Shown one piece after another: positions 26,549 to 35,767 of a DNA stretch of 64,000 nt. Where the stretch lies: positions 1 through 64,000 of the forward strand of contig NZ_JADBEL010000005.1 of assembly GCF_014873855.1 (NCBI RefSeq), given 5' to 3'. A model generated the notes under the pieces. The model made no database searches. It was given only the letters and a program-made list of their open reading frames with translations, and was not told where the DNA came from. A program made the translations under genes and the position numbers. The stretch's first letter is position 1. Every line of letters begins with the position of its first letter. Source of the DNA: Sporosarcina limicola (GTDB lineage Bacteria > Bacillota > Bacilli > Bacillales_A > Planococcaceae).

Positions 26549-27160
26549 TTGAGGAAGTGGAAAACAATTTGGTCGGAGTATCATTATAAAACCCCATTTG
26601 GCAACCTAAGGAAAGATACTTGCGAGCTTCCAAACGGAATGATCATCAATGACTTTTTTGTCCATGAATATGAAGATTGGGTCAATGCAGTCGTTTTGAC
26701 GAAAGATAATCAGATTGTTCTTGTAGAGCAGTATCGTTATCCTGGTCAAGATTTCTATTTGGAGATTCCGGCAGGGAAAATTGAACAAGGCGAATCTTAT
26801 GAACAAGGAATTTTGAGGGAATTACGTGAAGAGACCGGTTTCACTTCTTTAATTGCCCCAATAAAACTAGGGGAATTTATGGTGAATCCGGCAACCCAAA
26901 CGAATAAGGTGGTCATCTTTTTAATTCTAGATGCATTTAAGGCATATGACCAGGAGCTGGATGATACGGAAGAGTTGGAAGTGAGGTTATTGCCTTTCGA
27001 TTCGATGGGAAAAATGATTCGAGAGAAGAAGATTACACAGCTGTTTTCTGTTAGTGCATATTATATGGCCAAAGACTTTTTGAGAAATTCGATTGCCTCG
27101 TCTTCAGAAGAAGAGGGCATTATAGGACAAATTCAACCGTATGAAGAACGACCGAGATAA
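26549..27160 (+). CDS. NUDIX hydrolase (ADP-ribose pyrophosphatase-like)
   Basis: A 203-residue NUDIX enzyme. A full NUDIX box is present (GKIEQGESYEQGILRELREE then TGF), and the N-terminal KWKTIWSEYHYKTPFGN and LVEQYRYPG resemble ADP-sugar pyrophosphatases. The start is uncertain: the TTG at 26549 follows a run of seven G residues at a good distance and gives the N-terminus seen in relatives, whereas an ATG at 26513 abuts the previous stop without a clear site. Confidence 0.85.
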   Translation: MRKWKTIWSEYHYKTPFGNLRKDTCELPNGMIINDFFVHEYEDWVNAVVLTKDNQIVLVEQYRYPGQDFYLEIPAGKIEQGESYEQGILRELREETGFTSLIAPIKLGEFMVNPATQTNKVVIFLILDAFKAYDQELDDTEELEVRLLPFDSMGKMIREKKITQLFSVSAYYMAKDFLRNSIASSSEEEGIIGQIQPYEERPR

Positions 27161-27212
27161 TAGATTAGCGAGGTCAATTAGTAAACTTCATTAGTGAAAA
27201 GGGAGAAGTACC

Positions 27213-27692
27213 ATGGGGAAGTTAGAAGAAGCAATTCAGTTAAGAAGTGAAGGGGAACTTGACAAGTCGAATGAGTTGCTTGCTGATTTAATTGCTGATT
27301 TTCCAGATGATGCGTTAGTTAACTATCAGTATGCATGGAGTTTCGATGTGCTTGGTTTAGAAGCGAATGCTGTACCTTATTATGAAAAAGCCATCCAGCT
27401 TGGCTTAAACAAGCGAGACGAATTGGGCGCATTTATTGGACTCGGTAGTACATATCGCACGTTAGGTGAATATAACAAATCGAAAACAACTTTTGAAAAA
27501 GGAATTAAGCATTTTCCGGAAAACAATGCATTGAAAATTTTTTACTCTATGACATTGTACAATGTTGGTGAGCATAGTAAGGCAATGGAAACTTTGTTGA
27601 CCTGTCTTAGTCAAACAACGAATGATAGTGAGATTCTATCATATAAAAAAGCGATTGAGTTTTATGCTGATAAACTGGATCAAACTTGGTAA
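27213..27692 (+). CDS. Tetratricopeptide repeat protein
   Basis: A 159-residue soluble protein built of TPR helix pairs (for example ALVNYQYAWSFDVLG and GLGSTYRTLGEYNKS). It resembles Bacillus proteins annotated as TPR-containing or sel1-like and probably mediates protein contacts. GGGAGAAG lies 4-5 bases before the ATG. Confidence 0.82.
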   Translation: MGKLEEAIQLRSEGELDKSNELLADLIADFPDDALVNYQYAWSFDVLGLEANAVPYYEKAIQLGLNKRDELGAFIGLGSTYRTLGEYNKSKTTFEKGIKHFPENNALKIFYSMTLYNVGEHSKAMETLLTCLSQTTNDSEILSYKKAIEFYADKLDQTW

Positions 27693-27731
27693 ATAAGTTC
27701 TACTAGAATAGTAAGGAGGTTCAAAGTTAGT

Positions 27732-28121
27732 ATGGAAATCGGCTACGTCAATCAGTTACCCAACGAGATTGATCTCTACGAATTATATGGTGAGCTAAAT
27801 TGGAATACATTTTTGAAGTTGCCGCCATATAAGCTGCGAAAGGCCTTGGAAAATAGCTTTTATACTGTATCAGCTTATTGTGAAGGGAAGTTGGTCGGAA
27901 CAGGACGTATTGTTTCGGATGGGGTTATGAATGCATTCATTTGTGGGTTAGGGGTTTCACCAGAATTTCAAGGGAATGGAATCGGTACTCGTTTATTTAA
28001 GCAATTGACTGAGCATGCAGAAAGAAATGCTTTGCATATCCAGTTTTTCTGCGAAGATGAAATACTTCCTTATTATGAAAAACTGGGATTCAAAAAATTT
28101 GCGAATGGCATGATGAAATGA
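27732..28121 (+). CDS. GNAT family N-acetyltransferase
   Basis: A 129-residue acetyltransferase with the acetyl-CoA loop FQGNGIGTRL and the C-terminal YYEKLGFKKF. AAGGAGG lies about 12 bases before the ATG, a little far. The last bases overlap the next gene's start (ATGA), which points to translational coupling. Confidence 0.85.
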   Translation: MEIGYVNQLPNEIDLYELYGELNWNTFLKLPPYKLRKALENSFYTVSAYCEGKLVGTGRIVSDGVMNAFICGLGVSPEFQGNGIGTRLFKQLTEHAERNALHIQFFCEDEILPYYEKLGFKKFANGMMK

Positions 28122-28696
28122 GGGTGTTTGTGCTGAAACGGAAATATGGAAGCAGATATGACTGGAAACGAGTAACGGAAAGGACTTATACGGAGCTCTT
28201 TATTAAGACGGATTCATCCTTCAAGGGATATGTGAGTCTTTTACATATGAAAGAGGTAAGGGAGCCCTTGTACATGACCTTCGGGGAGAGGGCTGTTTGC
28301 ATAGCAGATTGTGGATATTACTGGATGCAACATTTTCCTGAAGGTCAGAATTATTCAGTTACTACTGTGTTTGATCCCTCTGGTAGTATTGTTCAGTGGT
28401 ATATCGACATATGCAAGAGGATTGGTTATTGTACTGAGAACGGCCCATGGATGGATGATCTGTATTTGGATCTCATTGTATTACCAACTGGAAAAATCAT
28501 TGAAAAGGATATTGACGAGTTGGAAATGGCTTTGAAGAACAAAGAAATTTCAACTAATGATTATGAATTAGCTTGGGCAGAGTTTGAACGGCTTAAATCA
28601 TTACTAGCGGAGGGTTGTTTGAATTTAGAGGATATGACAATGCCTCATTTTCACCTGCTGTCGCGGTCTCTCGACAACATTGGAAGGGATGATTAA
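28118..28696 (+). CDS. DUF402 domain protein
   Basis: A 192-residue protein of the DUF402 family (FAU-1/SA1684-like fold), some of whose members are nucleoside di- or triphosphatases. The conserved block runs from YSVTTVFDPSG through WYIDICK and GPWMDDLYLDLIVLPTG. It starts in ATGA overlap with the upstream acetyltransferase gene; an in-frame GTG at 28130 is an alternative. Confidence 0.82.
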   Translation: MRVFVLKRKYGSRYDWKRVTERTYTELFIKTDSSFKGYVSLLHMKEVREPLYMTFGERAVCIADCGYYWMQHFPEGQNYSVTTVFDPSGSIVQWYIDICKRIGYCTENGPWMDDLYLDLIVLPTGKIIEKDIDELEMALKNKEISTNDYELAWAEFERLKSLLAEGCLNLEDMTMPHFHLLSRSLDNIGRDD

Positions 28697-28697
28697 A

Positions 28698-29213
28698 GTG
28701 TTAATTCGTAAAGCAGAGCTAGAAGATACAATGGGTATAGCCAAAGTGCATGTGGATAGTTGGAGAACGACTTACAAAGGAATTGTCCCGGATGCTTTTC
28801 TAGAAAACCTTTCCTACGAGCAACGGGAGCAGATTTGGAAGGGGGCGGTAAAAGCGAATCATGTATACATAGCGGAAGATGGGGACGGTCAAGTCATCGG
28901 ATTTTCTACTGGAGGAACCGAACGAACGGGAAAATATGAATTGTATACAGGTGAATTATACGCGATTTATGTCTTGAAGGAGCACCAAGGTAAAGGAATA
29001 GGTCGATTACTCGTCCAGTCAGTCGTGGACGATTTGAAAAATATGAAGTTGAATTCGATGCTCATTTGGGCAATCGAAGAAAATCCGGCTTGCCGTTTTT
29101 ATGAAGCGATTGGCGGAAAGAAGATTGACAGTATGGAAATTGAAATTGCGGGTAAGAAATTGAAAGAAATCGCTTATGGATGGGATGCTAATTCTGAATA
29201 TTTCAGAACGTGA
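28698..29213 (+). CDS. GNAT family N-acetyltransferase
   Basis: A 171-residue acetyltransferase. The N-terminal KVHVDSWRTTYKGIVPD and the acetyl-CoA loop HQGKGIGRLL match the group often annotated as PhnO/YjaB-like. The GTG at 28698 has AAGGGA 8 bases upstream at the end of the preceding gene; an ATG at 28689 overlaps that site. The gene starts two bases after the DUF402 stop. Confidence 0.86.
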   Translation: MLIRKAELEDTMGIAKVHVDSWRTTYKGIVPDAFLENLSYEQREQIWKGAVKANHVYIAEDGDGQVIGFSTGGTERTGKYELYTGELYAIYVLKEHQGKGIGRLLVQSVVDDLKNMKLNSMLIWAIEENPACRFYEAIGGKKIDSMEIEIAGKKLKEIAYGWDANSEYFRT

Positions 29214-29286
29214 GATCATTTATATCTTGAAAAAGTGGAACTTATCAATCGAATTTAGATGGTATGTCGATTTTGAAAGGGAGAGA

Positions 29287-30456
29287 ATGATGGATGAACG
29301 ATTTTTAATTTCTGATGCAGAAAGAGAAAAAGTGCTAGGCAATTACTTTAGACAAGGTTTGAACGGACCAATCGATGTATTTCCAAGTAAGGAAAAAAGG
29401 AAGTACATCATTGCCCAGGAAATAATAAAGCGATTTGAAGCAGATAAAATGTATATAGAAAAAGAAATTAACGAATTATTGAGAACGATTCATCCCGACT
29501 TTGCTACAATTAGACGCTTTCTTATTGACTATCGTTTTATGAATCGAAGTGACGATGGCAAGCAGTATTGGATTGAAGGAAACTATATGAAAATACATAG
29601 AAATGTCGAACTAGATGCTGTTAAGTTGTTTGTCGAGAATGTCTTTGTTGAAAATATAGATTTAAAACAGGATTTTTATGCAAGTATGCAGAGTCGAATG
29701 AATGATGGAGTCTATTTCTTTGAAAATGAGAACGGTATAACAATAGCTATTTCTACTCACAGTTCAACTTGGCATCCACATTGTGTCTATGTTCGTCTGG
29801 CATATGATTTCAAGTGTTTTGATGAAAGAGCAATTTGTTTCATACTAGATTTCCTGAAAGATGAATTTAAAAAACCATTATTTTTCTTAATTGATGATCG
29901 TTCCAGTCGTTTGAGTGAATTACTTAAGAAAAGGAATTTCCAGTTGATACGAAAGACGGAAATTGTAAACATCGAACCAGAAAAATGCTGTTTAGAAAAT
30001 GACGCCAGTCAAAAAGAGATTGAAACTGTTTCGCAGATTGTAAATGATCCGGCTTTACTGTCCAGCCTCATTGAGTTATGTAAAAAAACATATACCGAAA
30101 CCCATGTAGATAATCCTGTTGCAAATTTGCCTAATTCCAGTTGGGAAGACGTTATTATGGCTGATCTTTTAAATGAAAATAGCTATGTTGTACTAAATGG
30201 AAAACGGGTTATTGCTTTCAGTCTGATGTATAAAGGTATAGAAGGCTGTTGGGAGTTGGGCTGGCTAGGTGTAGACGATGGGACGGATATATACTTATTG
30301 GACTTGATATTGAAGCAACAACTTCATGATGCAAACGAACATAATGTTTCGTTCATCGAAAAAGAAGTGGACTCTACATGTCCCTATTCACTACATGTTG
30401 TCCAGTTACTTTCATATGAAGTTTCGGAGACTTGTTATGCATATATTGAAAAGTAA
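29287..30456 (+). CDS. DUF2087-GNAT fusion protein
   Basis: A 389-residue two-part protein. Residues about 10-100 are a DUF2087 domain (VLGNYFRQGLNGPIDVFPSK...ATIRRFLIDYRFMNR), a winged-helix-like module usually found in transcription regulators. The remainder is a GNAT-like region with a C-terminal acetyltransferase segment (SFSLMYKGIEGCWELGWLGV) in which the usual QxxGxG/A loop is poorly kept. AAAGGGAG precedes two adjacent ATGs (29287, 29290). The frame extends to 29176 but without a binding site. It could be a self-contained regulator-enzyme or have lost catalysis. Confidence 0.7.
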   Translation: MMDERFLISDAEREKVLGNYFRQGLNGPIDVFPSKEKRKYIIAQEIIKRFEADKMYIEKEINELLRTIHPDFATIRRFLIDYRFMNRSDDGKQYWIEGNYMKIHRNVELDAVKLFVENVFVENIDLKQDFYASMQSRMNDGVYFFENENGITIAISTHSSTWHPHCVYVRLAYDFKCFDERAICFILDFLKDEFKKPLFFLIDDRSSRLSELLKKRNFQLIRKTEIVNIEPEKCCLENDASQKEIETVSQIVNDPALLSSLIELCKKTYTETHVDNPVANLPNSSWEDVIMADLLNENSYVVLNGKRVIAFSLMYKGIEGCWELGWLGVDDGTDIYLLDLILKQQLHDANEHNVSFIEKEVDSTCPYSLHVVQLLSYEVSETCYAYIEK

Positions 30457-30504
30457 GTGACTCTTTCTACCCTTACCAAATAAATCAAAGCTAGGATGAA
30501 ATAA

Positions 30505-31401
30505 ATGACCATCATAATTGAACCACCTCGTAATATAAAAGATCTTGCAGCTTTTTTAGAAAAGATGAATAGTGTATCAATCCAGCACGTTGGCTATTGC
30601 GGAGAAGAAAAAGAGGAAATCTATCAAACACTTCTTCATGAATTCTCAGATTTGGATTTGTCTCAATCATTTGCGGTCGCTTATGAAGGGGGAAGTATTG
30701 TCGGGGCTTTGGGATTGGATATCGATAAAGAAGATCAAAGTGCGGAAGTGTGGGGTCCATTTATTAGTGATGAAGAGCACGATACATCTATTGTAGATAA
30801 GCTTTTTGAAAACGTGATTTCTAATTCGTCAATTCAGTTTACCCGAATGGATTTCTTTCTGAATAAGGAAAACATAAAAGGAAAAAAATTCGTCCTGAAG
30901 CATGGTGGGGTTGAAATAGGACATCATACGGTCTTAATAGCAAACCGCGATGAGCTTGCAGAAGTTGATGTAAATGAAATTGAGACATATAGCCCATTAT
31001 ATGAAAAAGCTTTTTCTAGGCTTCATGCAGCTGAATTCCCTAGTACATATTATAGCGCTCAAGAAATTCTAAGACGTATGAATGAAACGAATCAGTTACT
31101 TATCATGAGAAATGACGAAGAACATATAAAGGGATATGTCTACGTAGAGGCTCAGCCGCAACATCATACAGGTTCAATCGAATATATTGCGGTTTCAAAT
31201 CAAAGTCGAAAACAAGGCGTCGGAACAAAATTGGTTAAATTTGCGTTAGCTCATCTCTTCTCCTACGATGAAATCAAGGAAATTTCGCTATGTGTGGGGA
31301 ATGAAAATGAAAGCGCTATTAATCTTTATAAAGCAGCAGGTTTCAAAATAGAGCATGAACTTATTCATTTTAAAGTCATATCGCAAGGAAGTATTTTATG
31401 A
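30505..31401 (+). CDS. Tandem-domain GNAT acetyltransferase
   Basis: A 298-residue protein with two GNAT folds. The C-terminal one (about 150-298) keeps the acetyl-CoA loop SRKQGVGTKLV and NLYKAAGFKIEH; the N-terminal one (about 1-145) is diverged. The ribosome binding site is weak (AGGATGAAA). The stop overlaps the start of the nucleotidyltransferase gene by four bases (ATGA). Confidence 0.82.
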   Translation: MTIIIEPPRNIKDLAAFLEKMNSVSIQHVGYCGEEKEEIYQTLLHEFSDLDLSQSFAVAYEGGSIVGALGLDIDKEDQSAEVWGPFISDEEHDTSIVDKLFENVISNSSIQFTRMDFFLNKENIKGKKFVLKHGGVEIGHHTVLIANRDELAEVDVNEIETYSPLYEKAFSRLHAAEFPSTYYSAQEILRRMNETNQLLIMRNDEEHIKGYVYVEAQPQHHTGSIEYIAVSNQSRKQGVGTKLVKFALAHLFSYDEIKEISLCVGNENESAINLYKAAGFKIEHELIHFKVISQGSIL

Positions 31402-32009
31402 TAATCAAAAATGATGAAGACATTATTGCCTTGATTGGCGAAGATAAATGGATGATGGATTTATTGAAATGTGCCAAATCATTAGGTTTACCTGATTGGT
31501 GGATATGTGCCGGATTTGTTCGATCCAAAGTTTGGGATGTGTTGCATGGTTTCGATGAAAGGACCGCGATTCCAGATATTGATGTGATTTACTATGATTC
31601 ATCAAATATTGATGAGGCTGCAGAAAAGGAATTAGAGGAAGTATTGAACAGTCAGTACCCTACTATCCCTTGGTCAGTAAAAAATCAGGTCAGAATGCAT
31701 ATTGCGAATAACATTCCACCCTATTCTTCCTCTGTTGATGCAATCTCGAAATTTCCTGAAACAGCAACAGCTTTAGGGGTAAAGTTAGACGAAAGAAATA
31801 ATGTCATATTGGCAGCACCCCATGGCATACAAGACGTTGTAAATTTTAAAGTAAAACCGACTCCTTGTTTCAAAGAATCATCGGAGAGGTATCGGATATT
31901 TGAAGAAAGAGTTAGGAAAAAGAATTGGCAAGCCATTTGGAGTAAAGTTGAAGTTAAAGGATTGGAGGTGGTTAAAAATGAATGGAGCAGCACAAATCTA
32001 TTGGGATGA
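31398..32009 (+). CDS. Nucleotidyltransferase family protein
   Basis: A 203-residue protein of the DUF925/NTP-transferase group. WWICAGFVRSKVWD and the acidic PDIDVIYYD form a nucleotidyltransferase-like active site (G...DxD). The substrate is unknown. It is translationally coupled to the upstream gene by ATGA overlap, and the downstream ASCH gene starts inside its 3' end. Confidence 0.83.
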   Translation: MIIKNDEDIIALIGEDKWMMDLLKCAKSLGLPDWWICAGFVRSKVWDVLHGFDERTAIPDIDVIYYDSSNIDEAAEKELEEVLNSQYPTIPWSVKNQVRMHIANNIPPYSSSVDAISKFPETATALGVKLDERNNVILAAPHGIQDVVNFKVKPTPCFKESSERYRIFEERVRKKNWQAIWSKVEVKGLEVVKNEWSSTNLLG

Positions 32010-32421
32010 ATTTTGGAAGGGTGGAGAGAAACCGGCTTTCGTTAATGCATGGATGTTTGGTAGTTTGCCTGATGAGCTTGCACAGCTTGTAATTGACGGG
32101 AAGAAGACAGCAACGTGTTCAGGAAATGTATTCTATGAACTGGAGAACGAACCATTGCCCGCGGTAGGCGAATACAGCATTATATTGAATAGCAACGAAC
32201 AACCAGTGGCCATCATTAAAATAATAGAAGTATCCCTTGTACCGATGAATGAAGTGACTGAAGAATTTGCGGTTGCTGAAGGGGAAGGTCCATATGAAGC
32301 TTGGAAATTGGCTCATGAACGTTTTTTTAAGAGCGAATTACAAAAAGTTGGACTTGAGTTTTCCGAGGACATGCTTCTTGTTTGCGAACGGTTTACGCTG
32401 ATTGATGTCAAGGAAAAGTGA
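31978..32421 (+). CDS. ASCH domain protein
   Basis: A 147-residue ASCH (PUA-like, RNA/nucleotide-binding) protein. The N-terminal FWKGGEKPAFVNAWMFG, the GKKTATCSG strand with its conserved Lys-Thr, and the C-terminal CERFTLI are typical. TTGGAGG lies about 8 bases before the ATG. It overlaps the upstream gene by 32 bases in another frame. Confidence 0.85.
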   Translation: MNGAAQIYWDEFWKGGEKPAFVNAWMFGSLPDELAQLVIDGKKTATCSGNVFYELENEPLPAVGEYSIILNSNEQPVAIIKIIEVSLVPMNEVTEEFAVAEGEGPYEAWKLAHERFFKSELQKVGLEFSEDMLLVCERFTLIDVKEK

Positions 32422-32465
32422 AGATTTATTAGGGTAAGTATATAGATTTTAGGGAGGCTATAGTG

Positions 32466-33281
32466 ATGTTGGCAACAAGTTTAGAAAATTATCTCGATGA
32501 TAGAACACCAAAGCTTTCTGTGGAAATTAGACAAGAAATGTTTAAGGAAATTGGGAATCCGGATAGTTATTTACGGGATAACTTAATCTACCAAAGTTTT
32601 GTAAAGTTAATTGATTCCAATCAATTAAATGCGAAAGAAATCCAGGATTTGTTGGAAGTGGTCGTGCAGGAAGACTTTCTGTTGTACCGAATTGGTGAGT
32701 TGGGAATGGATTCAGTTTTCACACGTTCATTCTCCGCACTCGTCGTTGCTGCGGTTATAGAATATGATATTGAGAAAAAAGTATTGGACCCAGAGATTGT
32801 TCCGAACATAGTGAATAAGGTTACTCGTTATATGCTATCTGAGATAGATACACGGGGTTTTATTCATGAGAAGGGATGGGCGCATGCGGTAGCACATGGC
32901 GCTGATGCTCTAGACGCCTTGGCAAAACATCCGCAGATTAAAGAAGAGGATATCGGTCGAATTCTTCACGCAGTCCAACGTTCCCTATTCCTACAAGTCG
33001 ATTATTTGGATGAAGAGGAAGAACGGCTGGCGACAGTAATCGCTTCATTAATTGCGTATCAAAAGGTCGAACAGGACATTTGTTTATGGATTAAAGAATT
33101 AACTGGAATAGTCGACACACAAATGGTCGGAAATAAAGGATCAATTGAAACCTATCATGTTAAACGAACCGTAAAGAATTTTTTGAAGTCGGTATATGTG
33201 ATGTTGAATTCGAAGAAAATAGGCAAGACAGTGAATAAGGACGTCTTTGAAGTTCTGGAAAAGTGGATGTATCTTCGCTAA
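32466..33281 (+). CDS. DUF2785 domain protein
   Basis: A 271-residue all-helical protein of the DUF2785 family. A conserved block is RGFIHEKGWAHAVAHGADAL. Its function is unknown; the family often sits near acetyltransferase and resistance-like genes. AGGGAGG lies 8 bases before the ATG. It ends the same-strand cluster. Confidence 0.83.
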   Translation: MLATSLENYLDDRTPKLSVEIRQEMFKEIGNPDSYLRDNLIYQSFVKLIDSNQLNAKEIQDLLEVVVQEDFLLYRIGELGMDSVFTRSFSALVVAAVIEYDIEKKVLDPEIVPNIVNKVTRYMLSEIDTRGFIHEKGWAHAVAHGADALDALAKHPQIKEEDIGRILHAVQRSLFLQVDYLDEEEERLATVIASLIAYQKVEQDICLWIKELTGIVDTQMVGNKGSIETYHVKRTVKNFLKSVYVMLNSKKIGKTVNKDVFEVLEKWMYLR

Positions 33282-33344
33282 CGTATTGTCATATTCACCT
33301 TTCTTCAAAAAAGGAAACTCATGATAAAAACATTTCACACATAA

Positions 33345-33378
33345 AAAAATGCAGTCGATGACAAATGACTGCATTTTT
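33345..33378. terminator. Bidirectional terminator
   Basis: AAAAATGCAGTC pairs with GACTGCATTTTT around a 10-base loop, serving the converging DUF2785 and YhgE-type genes. Confidence 0.9.
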
Positions 33379-33392
33379 AAGTGTAAGTAATT

Positions 33393-35588
33393 CTAATGGA
33401 ACAGTCCCGATTCCTTTGATTTCTTCAATAACTCTTCGGTTTTCTGATTGACAAACCCTTTCAGGAAAGCACCAATCAGCAAAATGGCGATGGAAAACAC
33501 GGTTAGGAACAAAACATCGATTCCAACACGTCTCCAAACCATTCCTCCCACCGTTTCCCGCATCAAGTCGATTGCATAGGTAAACGGTAAAGCTGGGTTT
33601 ATCCATTGGAAGAATGGCGGCAAAAGATCCACTGGGTACGTTCCACCTGAGCCGGCTATTTGTAATACGAGCATAACAATGGCAAGTGCTTTCCCTACAT
33701 CTCCGAAAATAGAAACGAGCGTATAGACGATTGACATGAAAACTAGGCTGATAAACAAGCCGAATAGGATGAACCAGAAAGGCTCTGCCACTTTTACACC
33801 TAGCAACGCGATATCCCCAATTGTCACAATCACTGTTTGCAGTAAACCGATTGTCAAGAAAGTGAACAGTTTGCCAAAGTAAATAGCTCGATCGTTAAGG
33901 AGGTCGTCATGCTTGGCTTCAACCGAAAGAAGTGAAATCAGTAACAGACAGCCTACCCATATAGATAGTACCGTGTAGAAAGGCGTCATTCCTGTTCCGT
34001 AATTTTCGATTGGAAATAATCGATGCTCATTTAGAAGAATCGGTTCTTCGAAGAAACTCCGTTCAGCTTGTGGATTGTTTATCAATAATTGAATCACTTC
34101 ATGAAGGTCTGTTTTGCTTTGCATTTTACGGATTTTATCAGCAAGCTGGTTAACCTTGGTATTGATGAACGGAAATTCGTTAAGGGCCTTCTCAATAACA
34201 GATTTTCCGTCAGTCACTTGCGTAGCTGAGTTGTTCAGGATTTTCTGCGCTTTAGGTAATGTGGTAGTGACCTCTTTCAATATATTTCTTGCATTTTGTA
34301 AAGTCATTTTCGCTTTAGCCACTTCAGTCAATATCGTCGGTTCTATCGTTTGATCGTATTCTTTGATGAATCTGTTCAAATTGACAGAAGTGTTTTCTGT
34401 GATTTGCTGTAACTTGTTCAAAGTACTTTTTACTTGTTGTTGGTTATCTTCAATGACACCATTGATGGATTGAACATTTTTTTGTGCCTCTTGAAGGAAG
34501 GATTTTGTTGTTGAAGTCGTCTCGATTGCATGAGTCAATTTTTCATCGAGTAAAGACTGATTTGGATTGTCTTTCTCAGGGGAGGCGGCATTTACTGTAT
34601 TCAAAGCTTTCAAATCGATTAGATCTGACTTGAGTGCACCAAGTTTTCCAATGGCCTGGTCAATCTTTGAATTCAAAATCCCTTTGACTCGATTCACTTC
34701 AGTGAAGTCTAGGTTCACAGCTTGCAGTTCTTTGAGAAAGCTGTTCGCTTCCTGTGAGATAGCCTGCACTTTCTCCACATCTTTTTTGATGCTTGGAGCC
34801 ATTTGATGTAACCGATTTTCCGCTTCGTTCAGAAAATCGATGGTCCGATTGACTGTATCAAGTCCGTCGGCGGTCATCTGGTTCGCTTCAGGCATCATTT
34901 TCTGTATTTTAACAATTATAGTTTGTGCTGATTTCAAATCGGTTAAGGAGTCCTTCAGTAAGTTATGAATGCCTGGTAAACCTTTTTCCAACTCAAAGAT
35001 ATAGCTTTCGAATTTCTCGATATCCGGTAAATCCTGTTGAAGCTCCAATCCTAATGAATTGAACATATCGAAGATGACACCATTCACTGTAGCAGTGAAT
35101 TCTCTGCTTACTTTATCAACAATGACACTTGCACCTTTTTCAGTGATCTTTGGAGCAATCGAGTTAATCTTTTCATTTACATAGTATTCGATATCCGCTT
35201 TTTCGGGATTATTGGAAATGACGGACGAAAGCTTGCCGGAAAAGTTTTCAGGGATGACGATTACCGCAAAATAATCTCCATACTCCAGCTTGTCCATCGC
35301 TTGCTGACGATTGGTGAATTGCCAGTCCATTTCATCGCTTGTTTTTAAAGTTGCAACTAGGTCTTTTCCTACGTCAATTTCTTTTTCCCGAATAGTTGCA
35401 CCTTTGTCTTCATTGACGATGGCAACTTTCATCTGGTTTGTCTGGGCATAAGGATCCCAGGAGGCATATATATTTAGCCATGCGTATAGGGAGGGAAGAA
35501 ATACTAAACCACCGATGAGAACGGCGGCAACCCAGTTTTTACTGATATTTTTGATATCCAAAGTGAAAATGTTCCAACTTTTTTTCAT
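33393..35588 (-). CDS. yhgE: YhgE/Pip family membrane protein
   Basis: Large membrane protein of 731 residues of the YhgE/Pip (phage infection protein) family, related to ABC-2 export permeases. One TM helix lies near residues 20-40 (FLPSLYAWLNIYASWDPY), then a long extracellular coiled-coil region (about 60-520), then five TM helices (about 530-710). Family members serve as phage receptors or take part in type VII secretion and export. The ATG at 35588 has TTGGAG about 9 bases upstream; the frame extends a further 21 codons. Confidence 0.88.
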   Translation of the reverse strand: MKKSWNIFTLDIKNISKNWVAAVLIGGLVFLPSLYAWLNIYASWDPYAQTNQMKVAIVNEDKGATIREKEIDVGKDLVATLKTSDEMDWQFTNRQQAMDKLEYGDYFAVIVIPENFSGKLSSVISNNPEKADIEYYVNEKINSIAPKITEKGASVIVDKVSREFTATVNGVIFDMFNSLGLELQQDLPDIEKFESYIFELEKGLPGIHNLLKDSLTDLKSAQTIIVKIQKMMPEANQMTADGLDTVNRTIDFLNEAENRLHQMAPSIKKDVEKVQAISQEANSFLKELQAVNLDFTEVNRVKGILNSKIDQAIGKLGALKSDLIDLKALNTVNAASPEKDNPNQSLLDEKLTHAIETTSTTKSFLQEAQKNVQSINGVIEDNQQQVKSTLNKLQQITENTSVNLNRFIKEYDQTIEPTILTEVAKAKMTLQNARNILKEVTTTLPKAQKILNNSATQVTDGKSVIEKALNEFPFINTKVNQLADKIRKMQSKTDLHEVIQLLINNPQAERSFFEEPILLNEHRLFPIENYGTGMTPFYTVLSIWVGCLLLISLLSVEAKHDDLLNDRAIYFGKLFTFLTIGLLQTVIVTIGDIALLGVKVAEPFWFILFGLFISLVFMSIVYTLVSIFGDVGKALAIVMLVLQIAGSGGTYPVDLLPPFFQWINPALPFTYAIDLMRETVGGMVWRRVGIDVLFLTVFSIAILLIGAFLKGFVNQKTEELLKKSKESGLFH

Positions 35589-35767
35589 CCAATCAACTCC
35601 AACATTGTTTGTAATTATGTTAGTGTATAAAGAAGTGGTACGTATTTCCATAAATTAATTTAAGTAAGCTAAGTGCCTTTTCGTTAAGTATTGCCGTATA
35701 TATCTTTTCCAGACAATCAGCATACTATCTACTATGGCATAATGATGTGTAGGAGAGGTGGAGGCGA

